In this document: piece after piece, positions 20,496-27,438 of the stretch
Numbering within the stretch: position 1 is the stretch's first letter
Layout of the letters: every line of letters begins with the position of its first letter
Assembly (NCBI GenBank): GCA_036897095.1
Contig: JAYMSP010001956.1
Location: 1-27,438, forward strand
Direction: 5' to 3'
DNA length: 27,438 bases
Source: Plantago elongata
Lineage: Eukaryota > Streptophyta > Magnoliopsida > Lamiales > Plantaginaceae
The notes under the pieces: model-generated
Told to the model about the DNA's origin: nothing
Seen by the model: only the letters and a program-made list of their open reading frames with translations
Databases searched by the model: none
Program-made: the position numbers and the translations under genes

Positions 20496-21872
20496 ATATA
20501 AAAATAAACTGGAAAAAATCTAAAATTAAAATAAAATAATTAAAAATTCAGTTTAATATTTAGAAAATGTAAAAAAATGAAAAATCTCTGCTTTGAAAAA
20601 AATGAAATTTTTTGAATAACATCTCACTACAAAATCACTGCTTTGTAGTAAAGTTATCTTTGTAACACAAAAACAACTAAGTATTAATACTAAGGTGTTT
20701 TTTTCTGAATTATCACCATTTGTGTAAATATTCGAATGGTAAAAACGGCAGTTAGTGGCTGACGACACCATGGCAACACCCACACTAATTAACGTTCAGC
20801 AAAGATGCTTTGTATGCAGTCAGATTCTCTGATACACTCTTAAAAGTGATTCTAATCTCTGAAACGTTAATTTTGCTGTCGGGCCTATACTATAGGAATA
20901 ATATATATTCCCTGTCTAAACTCGTACAAACCAATTGGCATGGCATGGCGTGGATTTGTGATATTTTCCTTTAGTTTTCTAGAGGTCATGCTTGTGAGTA
21001 TTGGCAGAGCTACTTATTCTTTTATGATACACACGCACACGCACACACGCACACGCACTTTTATGTGTTAAGTTAGCACACACGCACTTTTATGTGTTAA
21101 GTTAGCACATGTATTGATTGGTTCGAAATCCAAATAACATTACCTGTTTAACTAAAGACCGAGTATCATAACTAAAAATCTTTAGATAATTATTTAGAGA
21201 TATACATATATATTAAAATAATTATCAATATTATTAATCAAAATACATGTGTCCTCAACAAGAACTATTCTGCTAACACATATGTTTTGAAACTTTGTGA
21301 TCGATCAAATATGTGATATCTTTAATTATTCATTTACTTTTTCATGGGATCTATTACCGTAGAAAATCATGCATTAGACGTCTCACTCATCTAAGTCCCT
21401 TTTAGTGTAACAATTATACATAAGTCTAAATCTCACAAATTGAGTTGACCAGCTTAATTCAACCCATATGTAATTGATATTTCTTCTTTTGGTATTCAAA
21501 TGTAATTAACTATAACTGTTGTTTCTGAAAATATAGTCGTTGGACTTAAATTTCAGACTAGTATTTATACCTCATTTTGGACTCAGGATGCTTCTAAATA
21601 TAGTTTAGGCGGGTGTATAATCTTTAAAAAGTTGAATGTTCAATCGAATTTTGATATCACACGCACAATATGCAAGAATTCAAGGTGTGAAAAGCGTATG
21701 ATGCTATGTGTTTCAAAGTCTACGAGATATTCTATTGGAGATATCAAGTACATGGCATGTCTGATTGGTAACGAGCAAGAAGAAGATATGTAAACACTGC
21801 AAGGTGAGTGGAGACTTGATTGGAGCAAAATTTCTATGTGAATTTGATCAACCAAGATATCCTCAACAGGGT
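20496..21872. other. AT-rich intergenic DNA, no gene seen
   Basis: No coding signal is recognisable. Small features: a short foldback ACTACAAA...TTTGTAGT at 20627-20648, a (CA/CG)n-like stretch with a 29-bp duplication near 21031-21107, and TA-rich DNA near 21200. It is probably old transposon-derived sequence, but I cannot assign it. Confidence 0.6.
21031..21107. repeat. CA-rich microsatellite with a 29-bp tandem duplication
   Basis: A CACACG-type simple repeat (21031-21055) runs into two exact 29-bp units (21050-21078 and 21079-21107), each containing CACTTTTATGTGTTAAGTTA. The perfect match suggests a recent slippage event. Confidence 0.93.
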
Positions 21873-21960
21873 CGGCCCATAGAATTGGAGGACCCGTGCG
21901 ATATTTTAAATTTATATCGTTAGTTTTATAAAGTTATATTATAAACTTTAACTTTTGATC
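21873..21960. mobile_element. Possible terminus of a hAT-like MITE
   Basis: CAGGGTCGGCCCATAGAATT followed by GGAGGACCCGTGCGATATTT resembles the CAGGG-C-GGCCC ends of non-autonomous hAT-type elements common in plants. I did not find the matching opposite end, so this is only a fragment call. Confidence 0.3.
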
Positions 21961-22409
21961 AATTATATATTATTTATGAACCTTTTTTTCGTTGTAAAAA
22001 AATTTATTCTAAACTAAATGTTAAAGTTTACAATCCATTTGTAATAATAATAAATATAGTATATGAAGTTCTCCGGGACGGGGGAGTATGAATACTATGA
22101 AATTTAAGTCCATCGGCTATATTTTAAAAAATAATGGTAACCCATTAATTACATTTGAATCCAAAAGGAAATTACATATGAGTCCCTTTGTGCGGTGTGC
22201 ATGTGAGCCAAATAAGTTTGAATGCCTCCATCAAAATCTAATAATTTAATCAGGGGTATAACAGGCATTTTATTTTTTATTTCGTGAAAAGTCAAAATTG
22301 CAAATTCAAGTGTAATTAAAATTACTATGCAGATGTTGTTGATTGAATAAGAACGAGGCAGATGTAATTGGAACATCTAGCAAGGGTTCAAATGTTATTT
22401 ATTACTTTA
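21961..22409. other. AT-rich intergenic DNA, no gene seen
   Basis: Long A/T runs and no supported coding sequence. A stretch near 22160-22290 (GGGGTATAACAGGCATTTTA) has the feel of diverged transposon sequence, but no family can be assigned. Confidence 0.5.
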
Positions 22410-22490
22410 TATGACAATGAAGTGTAACTAAATTGATAAGTTGAGAGTTTGAATTATATTTTTAATTTAAAAAATCAAGTACATTAGTTT
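22410..22490 (+). mobile_element. Degenerate tRNA-like SINE copy
   Basis: AAGTGTAACTAAATTGATAA followed by GAGAGTTTGAATTATA aligns with the better SINE at 23742 (AAGCGCAACTAAATTGGTAA, then GGGTTCGAGTCACCC) over both polymerase III box regions. The differences are mostly C to T and G to A. An A/T-rich tail follows, and no clear target duplication was found. Confidence 0.5.
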
Positions 22491-23726
22491 TGTTTATAAA
22501 TCTCGATTTATCCGACTGATTGTAGATCTCTATTGGAGAGGAGAGTACAATAACTGGACGGCCAATGGAGCAAGCATGATCATCGATATGGATGTTACAT
22601 TCAATCATTCATACCAATTAATCAATATTCAATACATACTGGCATCAATGATTGTTGAAATGATAAGTGCTATTGTGGAGAATATCTGTAAAGGCCAGTA
22701 AGAAAGCAACCTTAAAGCCAAACTTTACATGATAACATCGATCCTATAAATGATTAATTTGGATTATTCTCTTATGCACATTCTTGGTAATAAACTTGTT
22801 TGGGTCACTTTCATACTGTTTCATTAAAATATACTGTAATATGTTTCAGGCGAAAAGAAAAAAAAAAGAGTTAAAGTTCCACTTAAAATTGATCTGATTA
22901 ACATTTTCCCTCCTATTGAAATAAATAAATAATAGTAACATATAAAAAAATCTAGTATTTATAAAACATTATAGATAATTAGAAAATTCATTGACTTAGT
23001 TGCAGTTTATTTTAATTCTCACTTTATAGATCGTTGGTCGTGGAGAATGGAGATGGGTAGAGGTGGTGTAATGAAGTTTGTGGAAGAAGTAATGGGTGTT
23101 AAAGTTGAATATATAAGAAATGATGGAGAACGAAACTTGCCGAAATTAAGCCTTGACGAATAATTGTTTGATTTGGACGTGGGGCCGAAGTTTTGTGACC
23201 AGAAACGGCGTTCGGAGCAAGACTCATCGCTTTGTCATGATCACAACGGATTTCAGCGATCCAACATCGTCTAGAGGGTTAAAATTGCGTTTTTTTATTT
23301 TAGGGGCTTATTTGCAATTTTTGAGAATTTTATTAGATTCGGTAGATTAGTATTAAGACGTTTTGATAACTTTCCTTTTTATTTTAGGGTTATGGATGAT
23401 GATTTAGAGTATTTAAGCTTTGTCAGACACTATTTATAGGCAGATTAATTTGATTGAAAAAAAACCCTGAGGATTTCCTCAACAATCGTTCTTGCTTGTC
23501 CATGCACGTTGCATCAGAAAAGCTTTAGGGGTTTTATTTATGGGAATTGCAAACTTATTGGAGATTGTGTAGTTGAAATTTTATGATTTGTTGAATTATA
23601 AATAAACATGTAGTGACTCGTGGCTTTGTCATAAAATATTTTATTTTTATATATAATGTATTTTTAAAAAAATTGTGAATTAATTAAAGGTAATTCAAAA
23701 AGTAATAATAATATTCAATATAAAAC
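22491..23726. other. AT-rich intergenic DNA, no gene seen
   Basis: No convincing coding frame. A more GC-rich patch at about 23030-23280 contains a 65-codon open frame at 23153-23350 that matches nothing I recognise and lacks any supporting signal. TGAGGATTTCCTCA near 23468 is a short palindrome. The stretch is likely transposon-derived. Confidence 0.5.
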
Positions 23727-23837
23727 TAACAATGTATTGACAATAAAGCGCAACTAAATTGGTAAGACGTTTATAGGTGGGGGTTCGAGTCACCCTTTAT
23801 CCGTTTCAAAAAAAAAAAAAGGTAACAATGTATTGAC
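23727..23837 (+). mobile_element. Very short tRNA-derived SINE with 15-bp TSD
   Basis: An 81-bp insert (23742-23822) is flanked by exact 15-bp direct repeats TAACAATGTATTGAC (23727-23741 and 23823-23837). The body has an A-box-like AGCGCAACTAAATTGGTAAG and a B-box-like GGTTCGAGTCACCC (internal RNA polymerase III promoter elements), and ends in a run of about 13 A. TSD plus poly-A shows LINE-type retroposition. It is not a working tRNA gene: no acceptor stem or anticodon arm can be folded. At 81 bp including the tail it is shorter than most plant SINEs, so it may be a retroposed tRNA fragment or a minimal SINE. Confidence 0.85.
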
Positions 23838-23869
23838 CAATGTAAAAGACAAAATAAAATTTATAGGTT

Positions 23870-24350
23870 ACATAACACCTTCTCATAAGCCACAATGATT
23901 GTAGTATCTTCGGGTTTCCCTTCATCATCTAAGGTCAACACCTTCAAGCCCTTCTTGCTCGTGATTCTAGAGAAAGCAACATGCAACTTACTGTGGTTGA
24001 ATACTGGTGGAGGTAAAGGCCTACATGGGACATCGATTGTCCTTGTGATTTGGTTATAGTCATAGCATAAAAAACAGAGTTGGACTGCCTCCTTCGAAAA
24101 ATCTGATGGGGAATTTAGTAACGTTGGACGAAGTCATAATCATACGTTCTATAAGACCCCGTTGGCCTATATTCTTTCCATAAATGATCTTGGCCGGCCT
24201 CATTAACTTGTTTCCCAATTTCACTCATAATCAGATGTGTACCGTTACACAATCCTAGAAAGTGTATGCCACCTAGAGAGTATATGCCATATCCCCCCTC
24301 CCTTGAAGGTACCTTTTGTGGTTTTTTTTCCTGCAAACTTAACATCCCCG
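23870..24350 (-). pseudogene. Helitron helicase C-terminal fragment
   Basis: On the minus strand, separate frames give the end of a Pif1-like Helitron helicase: LCNGTHLIMSEIGKQV (about 24260-24210), FYAMTITKSQGQSMSHVGLY (about 24080-24020, the helicase motif V region) and, after a frameshift, VFNHSKLHVAFSRITSKKGL (about 24000-23945, motif VI with the S-R-x-T-S-K-K-G-L-K signature) followed by VLTLDDEGKPEDTTI. In live Helitrons this enzyme unwinds DNA for rolling-circle transposition. Here only the last part survives, with frameshifts and stops. No Helitron 3' hairpin-CTRR end was identified nearby. Confidence 0.85.
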
Positions 24351-25007
24351 TTAAATTCGACTAACGGAATACAATAATTGGACGAAATTCAAATTAAAGG
24401 TACCAAAATCGGACGGTAACAATTCAAAGTACCATTATGAAGTGTAACAATTTAGGGTAGCTTTTTCGAATTTTCCCCTTTTGATGGAGAGAACACTAGT
24501 ATCCTATAACTTCATTTACTAAACAAGAGGTAGTTATCCCTTACATTATTATATTTCTTAGAAAACATGACCAAATGAACAATAGGACCATTTGTAGCAT
24601 GACGATCAAACATGGTACTGCGTGCGTCATTCCTATTCGGCGGGACCAATTGTTCCATTCTCCTACCACTCGCAAAGTCGCAATTCGAGTTCTTTCATCA
24701 CTCATCAATGGAAGCTTTTCAATGCATTGTGTCTTACACGGTGAAATGGTGTTCATACTTTTCATGCAGTAATATTAAATGCAGGACAACTTTTACTAAA
24801 CGCATGACGCATTTTTATATATTACAAACAACACCACAACTATTGTAATTCATAAAATAATCCTATAACTATAAATAATTACACTTTTACCTACAAAAAT
24901 ATCTAAACATGTTTATTTAACCCAATCATATTATCCGAACAAATAAATCGAAGAAACTTTGAAAAAACACGAAGAACAAAGAACGAACACACACGAAGAT
25001 CCATCAC
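24351..25007. other. Intergenic DNA, no gene seen
   Basis: The part next to the Helitron piece (24351-24480) has phrases such as CCCCGTTAAATTCGACTAAC that recur in plant transposons. A minus-strand open frame at 24541-24765 (RTRIATLRVVGEWNNWSRR) faintly recalls the DNA-binding RPA-like domain of Helitron proteins, but the match is too weak to call. The rest is AT-rich with a poly-A-rich stretch near 24960. Confidence 0.45.
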
Positions 25008-25122
25008 CGGAGCTCCGGCCATTACTCCAACCAACTGGTCGAAGCTCTGCAGCACCGTAACGGAGTTTCCAAGCTCCGCCCAGATCTGGGCGGAGCTCTG
25101 CAGCTCTGCATCGGAGCTTTAA
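25008..25122. repeat. GC-rich island with perfect 26-bp palindrome
   Basis: A GC-rich patch in AT-rich DNA with repeated GGAGCT, AGCTCC and GCTCTGCAG words. It holds the perfect 26-bp palindrome 25072-25097, whose half AGCTCCGCCCAGA is followed directly by its reverse complement. Several overlapping short inverted repeats make it strongly foldable. Confidence 0.85.
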
Positions 25123-25167
25123 TTTTTTTTTAAAAATATAATAAAATGGGACACTTCGTCGCGATCA

Positions 25168-25243
25168 GATTTAAACCTGACCAGGACCGTGTCCTGGCCA
25201 GGTTCAAATCTGGCCAGGACATGGTCCTGGTCAGGTTTAAATC
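25168..25243. repeat. Inverted repeat with 34-bp arms and 8-bp loop
   Basis: Arms 25168-25201 and 25210-25243 are reverse complements at 33 of 34 positions around the loop GTTCAAAT. Each arm also carries a shorter inner palindrome, CCAGGAC-GTCCTGG. There is no coding sequence around it. It could be a foldback element or a small-RNA-type hairpin. Confidence 0.9.
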
Positions 25244-25410
25244 GGAGATAAATTTTTAATTTTTTTTAAAATTATTTTTTTAAAGTTAATTAATTTAATT
25301 ATTAAGCAACCAGGACCGTGTCCTGGTCAGGTTTAAATTGGAGATAAATTTTTAAATTTTTTTAAAATTATTTATTTAAAGTTAATTAATTTAATTATCA
25401 AGCAATTAAA
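25213..25410. repeat. Tandem repeat, about 95 bp, two copies
   Basis: CCAGGACATGGTCCTGGTCA (25213 on) is followed by GGAGATAAATTTTTAA and a long A/T stretch ending in AATTAATTTAATTATTAAGC. The whole block recurs from about 25310 (CCAGGACCGTGTCCTGGTCA) to about 25408. The first unit overlaps the right arm of the inverted repeat, so hairpin and tandem repeat share sequence. Confidence 0.88.
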
Positions 25411-25634
25411 TAAATATTAACGACTAGGAATATAAATTATAACAATATAAAATTTTAAATTCATCGTTTACAAGTGTGACTATTGATTTTTGTTACGTTA
25501 TGATATCGTAATGTATATATAGTCATATACTCTTGAAAATGTGATAAGTTGATAAGTTTTTATGAAAAATGGTACTAATTTTATATTTATATAATTTATT
25601 AGATATTTTATAATATATAAAAATGTATCCCGCC

Positions 25635-25862
25635 TTAAGTAGAAATGGAACAACCTCTTTTCATAACCTTGTGAAATATTAGACCACAATCATTGCATGA
25701 AAAACTCTTACGATTAAGATTGGGTTTCCCGCACATTCCCATGCCGGCCCTCATGAGATGCATACACAATATTAAGTTACCATTCAAAATATACTCACTC
25801 GAGTACCCACATTCATTTTCCCATTTCATTATTTTGAGCTGGATTATCTGTGTGTATAACAT
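25635..25862 (-). pseudogene. Possible DC1-like zinc-finger fragment
   Basis: A 75-codon minus-strand frame whose second half reads CGKPNLNRKSFSCNDCGLIF followed by His. The spacing C-x11-C-x2-C-x4-H recalls the plant DC1 (C1-like) zinc finger, which normally has another Cys pair before this. Here the residue expected to start the first pair is not Cys (GMGMC). No other exon or promoter signal is seen. It could be a gene scrap, such as captured host sequence, or chance. Confidence 0.35.
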
Positions 25863-26400
25863 CTGATTCTTTCTTAAAGCTAATGAAGATAGTAGGGCTG
25901 GAGGATAATGTGATTAGAATTGCCACAAAAATAATCTTGATTTACACATGCATGTCACACCACCTTAGCTTTCAAGAATCCAACCTTAGCTTGGCAAACA
26001 TGTCACACCACCTGCAATCAGCATTTGTTTGTTCTAAACAACTAGTATCATATACTATATCATATGATTGTGCAACCAATATTTAGATGCATGTATGCCA
26101 CTACAAAGACAGATTGTTCTTCCCTACACACATTCAAGTAGTCAGTCAAGTTCTTCATCACTCAACTTTTTAAACTTCAAGTTCAAGATCGGTTGATGAT
26201 AAGATGGAGACAAGTAAAAAAGTACTAGTGATAGCTGTAAAATACTAACAAGTATGTTAAACACGTGTCGATTTTTAATCAGCGCATGGTTTTATTTTTA
26301 ACATATTGCAAATATACATATTATAATCGTTTTCACAGAATAGTACAATAAATTTAAAAATTACTTCACCCGGCTCGGTAATAGCTTTCGCTTTATTTTA
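25863..26400. other. Intergenic DNA, no supported gene
   Basis: ATGTCACACCACCT occurs twice (25950 and 26000 areas). A tiny frame at 26204-26248 (METSKKVLVIAVKY) follows A/C-rich DNA that looks like a plant 5' leader, but no downstream exon is recognisable. The rest is AT-rich. Confidence 0.45.
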
Positions 26401-26401
26401 T

Positions 26402-26417
26402 GGGGGGGGGAGGGGGG
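26402..26417. repeat. G-run (G9-A-G6)
   Basis: A run of nine G, an A and six G. Such runs are prone to slippage and could form G-quadruplex structure. No coding context. Confidence 0.9.
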
Positions 26418-26959
26418 AGAAAATAAGATGTATATAAGATGTATATTATTATTTTTGGATAAAATTGTATTAGTGGGTCCACAAATTGACTTTTTTAAGT
26501 TAAAAGTTGGATGAAATAGTGTTAATCATTTACATTTCAGTATATTTAGTTTTAAGTTGGATGAATGATTGGAAAATGGAAATGAGAAGTTTTCCTTCGA
26601 ATTACTAAAAGAGAAAATTATAAGAACCTCCCCGGAAAAGGGTGAAATATCAAATCCACCCATCTTTTTTTGGAAAATCCCTACTGTTAGTTGACTCCGT
26701 TAACCATTCAAAATTTAGACTTTTTTAATTTTTGGTAGAAAGAAAATTAATTTTTGAAAATTTCAAAAACATTTTCTGAAAAAAGAAAATAATTTTTGAA
26801 ATTAAATAGAAAAATTAGTTATTGCAAATTAGTCAATACTTTAAGTTCCAATTCTTGTTGAGTCCACATCTTAAAATTCATCTACTTTGACCCATTTAAT
26901 TGGATCAGGGCAAATCTAGTTAGATCTAGTTTAATCTGATTGACCCAAATCTCACCCTC
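26418..26959. other. AT-rich intergenic DNA, no gene seen
   Basis: No coding frame. TTGACTCCGTTAACCATTCA near 26690 is a phrase I associate with ends of plant DNA transposons, but no inverted partner or target duplication was found. Long A/T runs fill the rest. Confidence 0.45.
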
Positions 26960-27067
26960 CTCAAGCGTCTTCTTCCTCGCTTTTCTTCTTAGCTGCTGCT
27001 GCTTCTTCTTTCACCATCAATTCGCTGCATCTTCTTCCTCTTTAGTCTTCACCTTCTTTGCTCCTTA
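26960..27067 (+). promoter_or_regulatory. Pyrimidine-rich leader-like stretch
   Basis: CTTCTTCCTC, GCTGCTGCTGCTTC and similar words make this strongly C/T-rich on the plus strand, as in many plant 5' leaders. It is directly followed by an ATG at 27068. No convincing TATA box was seen within 100 bp upstream, so a real promoter is uncertain. Confidence 0.3.
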
Positions 27068-27187
27068 ATGGCAACGTACTCTTCTCCTTCGGCTTCTGCA
27101 ATTAGAAGCTCATCTATGTGTATTATCATTTATCAGGGACGCTATGGTGTGGTGGAAGTTACCATGCTTGATGATGATGAGGAGTAG
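27068..27187 (+). CDS. Small ORF, 39 codons, unknown
   Basis: An ATG with G at +4 opens a 39-residue frame starting MATYSSPSAS and ending MLDDDEE before TAG. No domain is recognised. It could be the first exon of a gene running off the right edge, a small peptide, or chance after a C/T-rich stretch. The bases after the stop (GCTTCTTCTAGGTGGGGTTT) show no clear splice-based continuation. Low confidence. Confidence 0.25.
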   Translation: MATYSSPSASAIRSSSMCIIIYQGRYGVVEVTMLDDDEE

Positions 27188-27438
27188 AGCTTCTTCTAGG
27201 TGGGGTTTTATGTGAATCTAATGTAAATTGGTAAATCAATTAGGACCTGATTGGAGTATCATCCACTGATTTGGTATGATATCGAAATGTCGAACATCGA
27301 AATGCTTCTACAGCTCCAATATTTTGCAACAACCTATAGTCTATTTGCCACAATCATTTCTCAATCAAACTAATTATACCAATCAAATCAACTGCAAAAC
27401 ACCCAATTTACACCCAATTTGCAAACTCAAACCTAAAA

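Noticed and set aside
20626..20656. CACTA transposon end (CACTACAAAA with TTTGTAGT)
   Set aside because: The two halves are only about 8 bp apart and form a tiny foldback. No second end, subterminal repeats or 3-bp TSD were found.
23742..23822. Functional tRNA gene
   Set aside because: Box-like motifs are present, but no acceptor stem or anticodon arm can be formed, and a poly-A tail and TSD show retroposition.
24541..24765. Helitron RPA-like (DUF223) domain on the minus strand
   Set aside because: Only a short LRVVGEWNNWS stretch is suggestive; the following residues do not fit the OB-fold pattern.
26204..26248. First exon of a small secreted peptide gene
   Set aside because: There are only 14 codons, no splice-linked exon could be recognised, and no homology is known to me.

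Overview
The window is plant nuclear DNA, most likely from a flowering plant (probably a eudicot). It is AT-rich and almost entirely made of decayed transposable elements: a Ty1/copia element with an initiator-tRNA-Met-type primer binding site, a plant gypsy-type solo LTR, a plant L1-type LINE remnant, a tRNA-derived SINE and a Helitron helicase remnant. I found no intact host protein gene, no rRNA or functional tRNA gene, no CRISPR array and no bacterial-style operon. The pattern of stops, including TGG changed to TGA, fits old and probably methylated repeats.

Positions 1-17070 read as a chain of related copia elements on the plus strand that appear to share LTRs. The left edge (61-1020) is the broken end of a PF20167-like ('putative plant transposon protein') reading frame with a 324-bp tandem duplication. 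It abuts an LTR that starts at 1021 and ends at 7288. That LTR is about 1.4 kb of true LTR sequence split by two nested insertions: a 4015-bp solo LTR (1876-5890) flanked by TAAGC, and a probable 844-bp hAT-like non-autonomous element (6272-7115). Element 1 follows: PBS at 7291, gag, protease, integrase, RT, RNase H to about 13239, then a noncoding stretch and an accessory ORF (14032-14652), then a truncated LTR (14653-15150). Element 2 (15152-17070) is a deletion derivative that fuses a scrap of gag to the end of RNase H. It keeps the 3' noncoding stretch, which here has a TATA box, and a second copy of the accessory ORF.

The most interesting part is this accessory ORF, in the place where Sirevirus-type copia elements carry an extra gene. 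It stays open for 207 codons in element 1 while gag and pol around it are full of stops and frameshifts. The element 2 copy is about two thirds identical, with one nonsense codon. Both copies are in phase with the expected LTR edge, and the consensus LTR start TGTTAG would supply Cys-stop. No membrane segment is visible, so it is not an obvious env-like gene.

From 17071 to 19003 there are two LTR copies of the same family in reverse orientation, abutting exactly at an LTR terminus. A LINE RT/zinc-finger remnant (19004-20495) follows. The right part (20496-27438) is low-complexity, AT-rich sequence. It holds a TSD-flanked 81-bp tRNA-like SINE and a decayed sister copy, a Helitron helicase C-terminal fragment, a GC-rich palindromic island, a near-perfect 34-bp-arm hairpin next to a roughly 95-bp tandem repeat, a weak zinc-finger-like fragment, and a pyrimidine-rich stretch before a 39-codon ORF at the right edge.
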